Positions 8,390-16,498 of a stretch of 64,000 nucleotides of DNA are shown one piece after another. Numbering within the stretch: the first letter of the stretch is position 1; each line of letters begins with the position of its first letter. Position numbers and translations under genes: made by a program. Source of the DNA: Myroides odoratus DSM 2801 (GTDB taxonomy: Bacteria > Bacteroidota > Bacteroidia > Flavobacteriales > Flavobacteriaceae); NCBI RefSeq assembly GCF_000243275.1, contig NZ_CM001437.1, positions 2,833,650-2,897,649 of the forward strand. The letters run 5' to 3'. A model generated the notes under the pieces. It ran no database searches. It was not told the DNA's origin and worked only from the letters and a program-made list of their open reading frames with translations.

Positions 8390-9169
8390 TTAAAGGTCTT
8401 TCGCACATCTAAAACCTAAGTTTTTAGTCGTAAAATTAGCTCGTAAGCTTCCTCTAAAACCATAGCGCATAAAGGCCGCATAATCCATTAAATCCGAAGC
8501 ATTGATAGAGGCACTACCACAAAATAGATTCTCGTCATTGCCTTTGTCTTTTCGACTTTCTCCTGATAAGAAAATAGAGTTGTAATCAAATACCCATTCC
8601 CAAATTAAACCGTGCATATCGTAAACGCCCCAGTAGTTTTTTTGTGTACTTCCAACGGGATTGAGGTAGGTTTTTGGCGTTTCATACCACGCTAAGATAT
8701 ATTGGTTATAGGCTTCTTTTTCTCGCGCATCCAGTTGCTGTGCATCTGCCATGGCTACATATTCCCATTCATCCAAAGTTGGAAGTCGCTTTCCTTGGCA
8801 TTCACAGTATTTTTTGGCCGCAAACCACGAGATGTTCGTTACAGGGGCTTGCGGATTTAAATCCCCAAAATCCAAATCGCTCTTCCAATGCGATAAATAA
8901 CTCTTTGAAGCAAATAAGGCTTTGATTTGGGAGCGTTGATAAGTAGGATACTGCTTTAAGAAAGCCAAATACTGTGCATTTGTTACTGCAAATCGATCCA
9001 ATTGAAAAGAATCAACTCGTACATTGCCTTCTTCTGTACTGCCATAGAGCGGTACAAAAGCACCACTGCGAATGGTTTGCATCGGTGTTGCTTGCTGAGC
9101 ATCTGCCAATTGGACGGACAAGATGCTCAACAAACAAAGTAAAAAATGAAGGGGATGAGAAATCATCAT
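8390..9169 (-). CDS. NirV-like FGE/SUMF1-fold protein
   Basis: 259 residues with a signal peptide (cleavage near residue 24, ADAQQ). The body is a formylglycine-generating-enzyme (SUMF1) domain: RSGAFVPLYG, DRFAVTNAQYLAFL, APVTNISWFAAKKYCECQGKRLPT (in parts), DEWEYVAMA, GVYDMHGLIWEWV and NLGFRCA. The two catalytic cysteines of true FGE are not at their position before the final RxxR...GFRCA block, so sulfatase activation is unlikely. It starts 1 bp after the nirK stop. NirV, an FGE-fold protein of unknown function, is commonly found beside nirK, and this gene fits that role. Confidence 0.82.
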   Translation of the reverse strand: MMISHPLHFLLCLLSILSVQLADAQQATPMQTIRSGAFVPLYGSTEEGNVRVDSFQLDRFAVTNAQYLAFLKQYPTYQRSQIKALFASKSYLSHWKSDLDFGDLNPQAPVTNISWFAAKKYCECQGKRLPTLDEWEYVAMADAQQLDAREKEAYNQYILAWYETPKTYLNPVGSTQKNYWGVYDMHGLIWEWVFDYNSIFLSGESRKDKGNDENLFCGSASINASDLMDYAAFMRYGFRGSLRANFTTKNLGFRCAKDL

Positions 9170-9170
9170 A

Positions 9171-10646
9171 TTATCTATTTTTTTGAACCATTTGAGGGGT
9201 TACAACCGTTTTATTATTTCCCCAACTATTGTATACATAAGTCAATACATCCGCGATTTCTTGATCACTTAGATTTTGACTCGTCATGATGGAGTTGTAT
9301 TTAATTTTATTTACTGTAATTTCTCCTTCTAAACCGTTAATCACTGTTTTTATCGCTCGACTGACATCGGCATTTAAGTAATCAGATTTAGCAAGAGGAG
9401 GGAAGATTCCTTCAATTCCTTGACCTTCTGATTGGTGACAAGCAAAACACGTTCTTGTAAATACGTTTTTTCCATCTGTCATTTGTTGTGCCAGTGTCTT
9501 ATTTTCAATCGGCGCTTTCTTATTTGTATCCGTTGGCATGGTTTGGATGGTTCCACCTTCAGGTAAATAAATACCTTCTTTGATCTTACCAGCAAAAACC
9601 TTTTCGTTTTCGTCTCCTTCAACTTTTAGCATACCCAAGGCCCCTTTGTTAAAGGCTCTAAAGATGGAGTGATCAACCAAGACAAAAGTACCCGGAGTAT
9701 TCACCTTAAACTCTACGATGGCAGCACCTCCTGCTGGAATAAGGGTGGTCTGTACATTTTCATTAATTAAATCCCCACCTTCTACATGTACACGATCGAA
9801 AATCTCTCCAATGACGTGGAAAGAACTAACTAAGTTAGGACCACCATTTCCAACAAATAAACGCACGGTTTCACCTACTTTAGCTGTGATGGCGTTGTCA
9901 TTAACCAATCCATTAACATGGCCATTGAATACAACATAATCAGGTTGTTCTTTGACAGCTTTATTCATATCAAAAGGCTGAAGCCCTTTTTCTCCATAAT
10001 TACCTTTGGTGTAAAAATCTCCTTGCATGATGTAATATTCTCTATCAACTGGTGCAAGACCACCTTCCGGTTCTACAAGGATAAGCCCATACATTCCATT
10101 GGCAATGTGCATACCTACCGGAGCTGTCGCGCAATGGTAAACATAAAGACCAGGATGGAGTGTTTTAAATGAAAATGTTACCTCGTGTCCAGGAGCTACC
10201 AAAGAAGAAGCTGCCCCACCACCAGGACCTGTTACCGCATGTAAATCGATGTTGTGAGGAAGTTTATTGTCTGGGTGATTTTTAAGTGTAAATTCAACTT
10301 CATCTCCCACACGGGTACGGATAAAACTACCCGGTACTGTACCGCCAAACGTCCAATACATGTATTTTACGCCATCGACCATTTCACCTTCTTGTTCCAG
10401 AATTTCTAAATTGACATTTAGTTTAGTAGCCGCTCTTTTTCCTACGGGTTTAGGTACAAGAGGAGGAGCAGTTAATTCAGCTTCTCTTTCTCCATGTGCA
10501 ACTAAGCGTTCTGCCCAATCAGCATCCATAACAATGTTCTTTGATTCCTTTTGAGAGCATCCTCCCAAACCTAGTAGACCTAAAGTCAATACAATCGCTC
10601 CAAGTCCTCTTTTTAAATTCCGTGATTTTGTATCCATAATCATCAC
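9171..10646 (-). CDS. nirK: Copper nitrite reductase NirK with C-terminal cytochrome c
   Basis: 491 residues; reduces nitrite to NO in the periplasm. A lipoprotein signal ends at C30 (LGGC). Two cupredoxin domains follow. By alignment to known NirK, type 1 copper ligands are H131, C172, H180 and M185, type 2 ligands H136, H171 and H326, and the catalytic pair D134 and H277. The HCATAPVGMHIANGMYG block is of the AniA/class II kind. After residue ~385 a cytochrome c domain is fused (TCFACHQSEGQG, haem motif C400-C403-H404), which can feed electrons directly. Two further in-frame ATGs lie within the first four codons. First gene of the operon nirK-nirV-like-SCO. Confidence 0.96.
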   Translation of the reverse strand: MMIMDTKSRNLKRGLGAIVLTLGLLGLGGCSQKESKNIVMDADWAERLVAHGEREAELTAPPLVPKPVGKRAATKLNVNLEILEQEGEMVDGVKYMYWTFGGTVPGSFIRTRVGDEVEFTLKNHPDNKLPHNIDLHAVTGPGGGAASSLVAPGHEVTFSFKTLHPGLYVYHCATAPVGMHIANGMYGLILVEPEGGLAPVDREYYIMQGDFYTKGNYGEKGLQPFDMNKAVKEQPDYVVFNGHVNGLVNDNAITAKVGETVRLFVGNGGPNLVSSFHVIGEIFDRVHVEGGDLINENVQTTLIPAGGAAIVEFKVNTPGTFVLVDHSIFRAFNKGALGMLKVEGDENEKVFAGKIKEGIYLPEGGTIQTMPTDTNKKAPIENKTLAQQMTDGKNVFTRTCFACHQSEGQGIEGIFPPLAKSDYLNADVSRAIKTVINGLEGEITVNKIKYNSIMTSQNLSDQEIADVLTYVYNSWGNNKTVVTPQMVQKNR

Positions 10647-10669
10647 TTTGTTAGTTCATTTTAGTCTAT

Positions 10670-10677
10670 CAAATATA
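10670..10677 (-). promoter_or_regulatory. nirK promoter, -7 element
   Basis: TATATTTG on the minus strand, matching TAnnTTTG, 23 bp before the nirK start. It overlaps the left arm of the dyad at 10672-10701. Confidence 0.65.
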
Positions 10678-10701
10678 AAGGACATTTTTGTCTTCTATAT
10701 T
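10672..10701. promoter_or_regulatory. Candidate NO-regulator operator, site 3 (nirK)
   Basis: AATATA-a-AGGAC, ATTTTT, GTCTT-c-TATATT. Same half-site, six-base spacer and flanking TA-rich arms as the dyads upstream of the Rrf2 gene and norB. It covers the region between -7 and -33 of the nirK promoter. Confidence 0.65.
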
Positions 10702-11069
10702 GATATTTATCAGGTTTTTGGGAAAGGCTTTTTTGCTTTTGTGTGTGTTTGTTTTTTGTTTGAGTAACCAATGAATCGAAAGGGGGATCTTTTATGGGGA
10801 TATAGCGAAAGTATTTTCAACTTTACAAAGGCGATGGTTATTTTCTAAAGAGAATTTCTTCAAAAAAGCAAAGAAGCGAAGAAGCAAAAAAGCAGCTTCA
10901 AAAAAAAAATGTTCTATTATATAGATCTGCTCCTAGCAAGCGTTGAGTAACAGATGCGATACTTCCTTCGTCAGTATGACATACTGGGTGTATGGTAAGG
11001 TGTGGATAGACAGGATTGCAAAAAAACTTCACATAAAAAAAGAATTTCTTCAGAAAAGCAAAGAAGCAA
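10702..11069. other. Spacer between ECF sigma gene and nirK operon, with a direct repeat
   Basis: No gene seen. It holds purine-rich GCAAAGAAGC-type sequence. A 27-bp segment beginning AGAATTTCTTCA at 10851-10877 recurs at 11041-11067 with one change, the second copy lying just after the stop of the sigma factor gene. Nothing else is recognisable. Confidence 0.6.
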
Positions 11070-11645
11070 TTAAATCGAAAAGTTCTGATCGATTTGTTTC
11101 AGGATAATTTCTGCCAATAACTTTTTCGCACGCATAATTTTGATTTTCACATTATTCAGCGGTTCGTTGAGAATACTAGCGATTTCATTATAGGAAAGTT
11201 CTTGGAAAAACCTCAACTCAATAACTTCTTGGTAGTGAGGTTTTAAAAGGCGAATATAGTTTTTGAAAATTTCTAAATTCTGTTCGCGAATTAATTCATC
11301 TTCAATGGTTTCAGAGTCATCAATAATATTATTGTATTGTTGTTCCTCATCCGTAATGTCCACGAAGTGTAGGTTTCTTCTTTTGCGAATTAAGTCGATA
11401 TGCGTATTTTTCGCAATCGTTAATAACCACGTATTAAAAGCAAATTTATTGTCATAGGACTCAATGCTACTAAAGGCTTTCGAGAAAGTTTCAATGGTAA
11501 TATCTTCAGCATCCGTTTCATTCCCGGTTTGTTTGAGGATGAAATGGTACACTTCCGACCAATATTGATTTAATAGCGAAGTAAAAGCAGTTTGATCTCC
11601 TTTTTTGGCAGCTTCTATTGTGTGACTTGTTGCGCTTGTTTTCAA
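11070..11645 (-). CDS. ECF-type RNA polymerase sigma factor
   Basis: 191 residues. Region 2 (YWSEVYHFILKQTGNETDAEDITIETF, here cited by its TDAEDITIETFSKAF core) and region 4 (HYQEVIELRFFQELSYNEIA, NEPLNNVKIKIMRAKKLL) are both present, with an acidic linker between. No anti-sigma factor gene is adjacent. The start overlaps the stop of the upstream glycosyltransferase gene by 4 bp, so the two are cotranscribed; the pairing is common in Flavobacteriia. Which stress it answers to cannot be told. Confidence 0.93.
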   Translation of the reverse strand: MKTSATSHTIEAAKKGDQTAFTSLLNQYWSEVYHFILKQTGNETDAEDITIETFSKAFSSIESYDNKFAFNTWLLTIAKNTHIDLIRKRRNLHFVDITDEEQQYNNIIDDSETIEDELIREQNLEIFKNYIRLLKPHYQEVIELRFFQELSYNEIASILNEPLNNVKIKIMRAKKLLAEIILKQIDQNFSI

Positions 11646-12748
11646 ATTTTCTTACGTGTGATAAAGTGTTTAAACGCAAAATAATGACCCGATAGTATGT
11701 GAGTAAACTCAAAAAACGGAATGAACCACACCAAGTCTTTTTCATTGAAATTCTTCAACAGTTTTGCAAAGTAGAAGATACTGATAAAATATCGGAAAAC
11801 AAATACCCCCACTACAATTTCCCACTGATATAAATGGAGGAGTAGGAAAGTTAATAGAATATAAAATACCAATACACTAAAATGGTAGAATCTCAATTTT
11901 AGCTGATTGAAAAGCCCGATTCGCTTAAAAAGTAAATCGTTTTTTCGTTGCAGTTGAAAAGCAGATTTCCAAGAAGCCTGTTGGTGTAAGGTATTCATAC
12001 TTTCAGGGGCAAGGGTAATCGCTGTATTTGATTTTGTTCCAATCTGTCTAATAAACTCTTGCTCTTCCCCCTGACTGATTTTCATCTCTTTGATGAAACC
12101 ATTCACTTGATAGAATAGCGTTTTCTTGTAGGCTTGATTCAAGCTATTACCGTATAACGGTTTGCCTAATTCTGTCCAAATGAAGTTGTGAAGGGTATGA
12201 AGAAACAGTTGGAATCTTTCATATTTATTGCTGAGGCTTTTTTTCTTTTTCGCCAGTGAGGTATGGGCAATAACAACTTGTTTTTTCGTTGTGAAAAGGG
12301 CTGTCATGCTGGCAATCCAATGCGGTGAATCAGGAAGCGCTTTCGGTTCTGTGAATAAAAGATAGTCATAAGACGTGGTCTTAATTCCTAACGTTAAAGC
12401 GTATTTTTTATTTCCCCAAAAGGCTTCATTGTTTTCTACATTGACCAATTTAGCAAAACGATGTTGGGCAACAAATTGTTCCAAAATAGGTAAACTCTCA
12501 TCTTCGGAAGCATTGTTTACAAGGATAAGTTCATACGAAGAATACTCCTGTAAAAGCATGGCTTCAAGGAACTGAGGTAGTTCGGCCTCATTATCTTTGA
12601 TATACACCACCACCGAAACAGGTAATTGCTGTTCGTTGGCTTTGCTCTTTAATGAGCTATTAAAGGCGATATTGCTGTATAAAACAACATAATAAAGCGC
12701 GTGAAATAATAGAATACCAATCAGTATGTAAAATAAGATGGTTAGCAT
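11642..12748 (-). CDS. Family 2 glycosyltransferase, membrane bound
   Basis: 368 residues. An N-terminal membrane helix (about 3-25) is followed by a GT-A domain: VSVVVYIKDNEAELPQFLEAML begins it (cited by VSVVVYIKDNEAEL), LILVNNASEDES is the nucleotide-binding part and GEEQEFIRQIG matches the ED-type acceptor motif. Two or three C-terminal helices (about 285-345) anchor it. It probably adds sugars to a lipid-linked or envelope polymer. The stop overlaps the sigma factor start (4 bp). Confidence 0.87.
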   Translation of the reverse strand: MLTILFYILIGILLFHALYYVVLYSNIAFNSSLKSKANEQQLPVSVVVYIKDNEAELPQFLEAMLLQEYSSYELILVNNASEDESLPILEQFVAQHRFAKLVNVENNEAFWGNKKYALTLGIKTTSYDYLLFTEPKALPDSPHWIASMTALFTTKKQVVIAHTSLAKKKKSLSNKYERFQLFLHTLHNFIWTELGKPLYGNSLNQAYKKTLFYQVNGFIKEMKISQGEEQEFIRQIGTKSNTAITLAPESMNTLHQQASWKSAFQLQRKNDLLFKRIGLFNQLKLRFYHFSVLVFYILLTFLLLHLYQWEIVVGVFVFRYFISIFYFAKLLKNFNEKDLVWFIPFFEFTHILSGHYFAFKHFITRKKI

Positions 12749-12811
12749 GGTGTGTGAACTATATTAAGCAAGAGGCAAAGGTATCAATAATCGCTTTTTT
12801 GTGCAATATAT

Positions 12812-13822
12812 CTAAAAGATATTCACTTCAGCTTCTAGGTGAATATTAAAAATCTTAAAAACCTCATGTTGAATGGTTTCGGATAATTTTTTTAACTCGA
12901 TGCCTTGTGCATGACCATAGTTAACTAAAACTAAAGCTTGTTTGCTATGTACACCAGCATCGCCAATTCGATAGCCTTTGTATCCACTTGTTTCAATTAA
13001 CCAACCTGCTGGGATTTTAATGTGATCCTCGTCAATAACATATGAAGGCAGGGTTGGATACTTCTTTACTAGAATATCAAATAACGCTTTGGATACAATC
13101 GGGTTTTTGAAAAAACTACCGCTATTGCCTAATTCTGCTGGATTAGGTAATTTACTACTGCGAATCGCAATGACAGCTTGACTAATGTCTTGAATTGTTG
13201 GAGATGTGATGCCCATTTGCTCTAACTCTCCCTTAATTGCACCGTAATTGGTGTGTAAAACGTGATTTTTCTTGCTTAATCGATAAACCACAGATAGGAT
13301 AATGTATTGATCTTTCGCCGCTTTTTTGAAGATACTTTCTCTATAGTCAAATTGACAATCAGCATTGGTGAATTCTTCAATTTCCAAGGTTTGAATGTGT
13401 AAAGCTTTGCAGCTTACCATGGTATCTTTAATCTCAACGCCATAAGCACCAATGTTTTGAACAGGTGTTGTGCCGACATGTCCAGGAATTAAAGATAAAT
13501 TTTCTAATCCCCCATAATCCCTTGCAAGCGTCCACTGCACAAAATCATGCCATACTTCACTCGCCTGAGCTTCTACCCAAACAAAATCTTCCTCTTCCTT
13601 TATAACTTCAATCCCCTTGATATTTAACTTGATTACCAGTTGTTCGACATCATGCGTCAATAACATATTGCTTCCTCCACTTAATACAAAATAAGGTTCT
13701 TGAGGAAAGGATTGAATCAGGTGTTTCAGTTCGGTAATCGAATTGACTTGTGTAAAGCGTTTCGCTTGAACATCAATGCCAAAGGTATTGTAAGGTTTTA
13801 AAGAAATATTTTCTTGAATCAT
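12812..13822 (-). CDS. murB: UDP-N-acetylenolpyruvoylglucosamine reductase MurB
   Basis: 336 residues, type I MurB. It reduces UDP-GlcNAc-enolpyruvate to UDP-MurNAc with NADPH and FAD in the cytoplasm. NTFGIDVQAK at the start, the FAD-binding SGGSNMLLT (about 49-57), the PGHVGTTPVQNIGAYGVE block, the catalytic GNSGSFFKNP (Ser) and PAGWLIE (Glu region) are all present. The gene follows recF by 24 bp and is in the same reverse-strand group. Length is normal. Confidence 0.97.
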   Translation of the reverse strand: MIQENISLKPYNTFGIDVQAKRFTQVNSITELKHLIQSFPQEPYFVLSGGSNMLLTHDVEQLVIKLNIKGIEVIKEEEDFVWVEAQASEVWHDFVQWTLARDYGGLENLSLIPGHVGTTPVQNIGAYGVEIKDTMVSCKALHIQTLEIEEFTNADCQFDYRESIFKKAAKDQYIILSVVYRLSKKNHVLHTNYGAIKGELEQMGITSPTIQDISQAVIAIRSSKLPNPAELGNSGSFFKNPIVSKALFDILVKKYPTLPSYVIDEDHIKIPAGWLIETSGYKGYRIGDAGVHSKQALVLVNYGHAQGIELKKLSETIQHEVFKIFNIHLEAEVNIF

Positions 13823-13846
13823 AGCGTATGAATTGAAAGCAGTTTG

Positions 13847-14929
13847 TTATTCTATGGTAAAGATTTTGAAATCTTGATTAATCGAATTTAAGAGCGATTC
13901 CGTTCGATCTAAATGAGTATCTGTAATAAACATTTGCCCAAAAGTATCTAAGTTAACCAGCTCTAAAATTTGACGTACTCGTAGTTCATCTAATTTGTCA
14001 AAGATATCGTCAAATAGCAAAATAGGCGCTATGTTATGCTGTTTCTTTAAAAAATCAAATTGAGCAAGTTTCAGGGCAATTAAAAAAGATTTCTGTTGTC
14101 CTTGTGAACCGAACTTTTTAATTGGACTTCCCTTGAGTAAAAAAACGAGATCATCTTTGTGAATCCCTACGGATGTATATTGTAGCGCACGATCTTTTTG
14201 AATGTTTTGATCAAAAAGCTCTCGCATGCTATGATGTTCTAATTGTGATTCATACAATAAATGTACATCATCTTTATTTCCTGTAATCAATTGATGGTAT
14301 TGATTAAAAATAGGAATAAACTCATGCAAAAAATCACGACGCGTTTCGTAAATCGGTTGGGCAATCGTTTCAATTTGCTCGTTGTAAATCTCCAGTGTAT
14401 CTCGATCAAAGTAATTGTTGCTGACAAAACTCTTTAATAGAGCATTGCGTTGTGTAATCAATTTTTGATGTTGAATAAGCAATTGTAAATAATTGCTGTT
14501 CATTTGAGAAATAACACTATCTAAAAATTTGCGTCTCGTTTCACTTCCTTCAATAATCAAATCACTATCGGAAGGAGAGATAATCACAAGTGGAATAAAA
14601 CCAAAGTGATCTGAAAAACGCTCGTAATTTTTATTGTTGCGTTTGAGTATTTTTTTTTGCCCCTTTTTTAAGCTACATAAAATGTGTTCACTCTGTTCAT
14701 TTTTTTCAAACAAACCGTCGATAACAAAGAAATCAGCGCCATGCTTGATATTCTGAACAGCAATAGGATTAAAATAACTACGGCCATAGGCGATATAATA
14801 GATTGCATCTAATATATTGGTCTTGCCAACGCCATTTAATCCAATAAAACAGTTGATTTTAGCGTTAAATTCAAAAGATTTATCTTCAATATTTTTGAAA
14901 TTGAGAAGATCTATTTTTTTTAAATACAC
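13847..14929 (-). CDS. recF: DNA replication and repair protein RecF
   Basis: 360 residues, SMC-like ATPase that helps load RecA at gaps. Walker [10 protein letters not shown] (about 33-41), signature region [18 protein letters not shown] and Walker [16 protein letters not shown] are clear. The N-terminus [14 protein letters not shown] is typical. Divergent from the TPR gene at 15064; first gene of a recF-murB unit. Confidence 0.96.
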   Translation of the reverse strand: MYLKKIDLLNFKNIEDKSFEFNAKINCFIGLNGVGKTNILDAIYYIAYGRSYFNPIAVQNIKHGADFFVIDGLFEKNEQSEHILCSLKKGQKKILKRNNKNYERFSDHFGFIPLVIISPSDSDLIIEGSETRRKFLDSVISQMNSNYLQLLIQHQKLITQRNALLKSFVSNNYFDRDTLEIYNEQIETIAQPIYETRRDFLHEFIPIFNQYHQLITGNKDDVHLLYESQLEHHSMRELFDQNIQKDRALQYTSVGIHKDDLVFLLKGSPIKKFGSQGQQKSFLIALKLAQFDFLKKQHNIAPILLFDDIFDKLDELRVRQILELVNLDTFGQMFITDTHLDRTESLLNSINQDFKIFTIE

Positions 14930-15033
14930 GAGAATATAGGTGTTTTTAACGAGTGAGTGATAGTATTATCTAATTTGGTTGCAAATTATCAAAAATATTA
15001 ATAGTAAGCACTTTTATATTACAATAAAAATCA

Positions 15034-15041
15034 TATTTTTG
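15034..15041 (+). promoter_or_regulatory. TPR/ribH promoter, -7 element
   Basis: TATTTTTG fits TAnnTTTG and ends 22 bp before the start codon. No clear -33 motif. Confidence 0.55.
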
Positions 15042-15063
15042 CCTTTCATTAAACTTTTTATAC

Positions 15064-15852
15064 ATGGCAACTTATAATAAAAGAGGTTATAAAGCTCCAA
15101 AACCGGAAGACGAAACGGTAGATAACGAATTTGATCAGTATGGTTCAGTTGATACTTCTAAGAGTACTACGGCAGAGGTATTTAATTCCTTAGATCAAGG
15201 AGCAAATAAAATGGAAGGTTGGGTAGCGAGAAATCAAAAAGCAATTTTTGGTATCGTTGGAGCCATTGCTTTAGTGACTATTGGTTATGTTGGATATAAT
15301 AAGTTTGTAGTTGAGCCTAAAAACGAAGAAGCAGCGAATGAGATGTTTCAGGCACAATCTTACTACAATGACGCTTTTACTAACGAGGCTGAAAGACAAA
15401 ATTTATTGAACTTAGCCTTGAATGGTGGAGAAGGTAAATTAGGATTTTTAGGTATTATCGATAACTATAAAGGTACTGCATCTGCTAATTTAGCACATTA
15501 TTATGCAGGAACAACTTACCTAAATCAAGGAGACTTTAAAAAAGCAATTGAGCAATTAGAACAATATAAATTAGGATCAGAAGCGGTTATTGGTGCTTCA
15601 GCATTGGGTGCTATTGGAGATGCTTTCTCTGAATTAGGACAACATGCAGATGCATTTGAATACTATAAAAAAGCAGCTGATCACAATAAAAATAGCTTTA
15701 CTACACCTAGATTCTTATATAAAGCTGGACTTGCAGCTTTAGAAGATGGAAAAAAAGCAGAAGCTTTAAAAATGTTTAACGAGGTTAAGAATAACTATTC
15801 AACGGCTACAGAAGCAACGTTGGTAGAGTCTTTAATCGGTCTTGCTCAATAA
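15064..15852 (+). CDS. Membrane-anchored TPR protein (YfgM-like)
   Basis: 262 residues. A cytoplasmic N-terminus (~60 residues, acidic) is followed by one membrane helix at about 66-84 (AIFGIVGAIALVTIGYVGY) and then TPR-like repeats: ASANLAHYYAGTTYLNQGD, ASALGAIGDAFSELGQHAD and PRFLYKAGLAALEDGKKAEA. The layout is like YfgM, an inner-membrane partner of the Sec/chaperone network. The gene lies directly before ribH, an arrangement frequent in Flavobacteriia with no known functional reason. Confidence 0.85.
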   Translation: MATYNKRGYKAPKPEDETVDNEFDQYGSVDTSKSTTAEVFNSLDQGANKMEGWVARNQKAIFGIVGAIALVTIGYVGYNKFVVEPKNEEAANEMFQAQSYYNDAFTNEAERQNLLNLALNGGEGKLGFLGIIDNYKGTASANLAHYYAGTTYLNQGDFKKAIEQLEQYKLGSEAVIGASALGAIGDAFSELGQHADAFEYYKKAADHNKNSFTTPRFLYKAGLAALEDGKKAEALKMFNEVKNNYSTATEATLVESLIGLAQ

Positions 15853-15853
15853 T

Positions 15854-16342
15854 ATGGCAACAGCGAATAAAAACTTATCGGCTTACGATAAAACAACATT
15901 ACCTTCGGCAACAAATATGAAAGTGGGAATCGTCGTTTCAAATTGGAATGATACGATTACAGAAGGATTATTTGACGGTGCCAAAAGAACACTTTTAGAT
16001 TGTGGTTTACAAGAAGAAGGGTTAATCCGTTGGGATGTACCAGGAAGCTTTGAATTAGTTTTCGGTGCAAAACGAATGATTGAACGCTTTGAAGACTTAG
16101 ATGCAGTTATTGTAATTGGCTGTGTAATCAAAGGAGAAACCATGCACTTTGAATTTGTTTGTGAAGGTGTTACACACGGAATTAAAGATTTAAATTTAAT
16201 AGCAGATATTCCTGTCATTTTTTGTGTACTTACAGATAACACAATAGAACAGTCACTCGCTCGAAGTGGTGGTGATATGGGGAATAAAGGGGTTGAGGCC
16301 GCGGTCACTGCCTTGAAAATGATTGCTTTAAATAATCTATAA
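15854..16342 (+). CDS. ribH: 6,7-dimethyl-8-ribityllumazine synthase RibH
   Basis: 162 residues; condenses 5-amino-6-ribitylaminouracil with dihydroxybutanone phosphate in riboflavin synthesis. VVSNWNDTITEGLFDGAKR, WDVPGSFELVFGAKRM and VIVIGCVIKGETMHFEFVCEG (in parts) are the conserved substrate-binding motifs. ATG 15854 lies 1 bp after the TPR stop; a TTG 12 bp upstream overlaps the TPR gene and is less likely. Confidence 0.97.
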   Translation: MATANKNLSAYDKTTLPSATNMKVGIVVSNWNDTITEGLFDGAKRTLLDCGLQEEGLIRWDVPGSFELVFGAKRMIERFEDLDAVIVIGCVIKGETMHFEFVCEGVTHGIKDLNLIADIPVIFCVLTDNTIEQSLARSGGDMGNKGVEAAVTALKMIALNNL

Positions 16343-16354
16343 AAGAAAAAAAAT

Positions 16355-16383
16355 AAGCCTGTGTAAAAGCAGGCTTTTTTTTA
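16355..16383 (+). terminator. Terminator after ribH
   Basis: AAGCCTG pairs with CAGGCTT around an eight-base loop, followed by a run of T. Confidence 0.85.
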
Positions 16384-16442
16384 TCATACGAAATTGAAAA
16401 GTGAAAAAATAGTTAAGGAAGTAATTCCCCTATTTATTTAAT

Positions 16443-16450
16443 TAAATTTG
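16443..16450 (+). promoter_or_regulatory. mutL promoter, -7 element
   Basis: TAAATTTG fits TAnnTTTG, 48 bp before the mutL ATG. Confidence 0.45.
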
Positions 16451-16498
16451 TATGGATAGAGTTCAACGTTTTAATCAAAAAAAAACTTCCTTTTTTAA

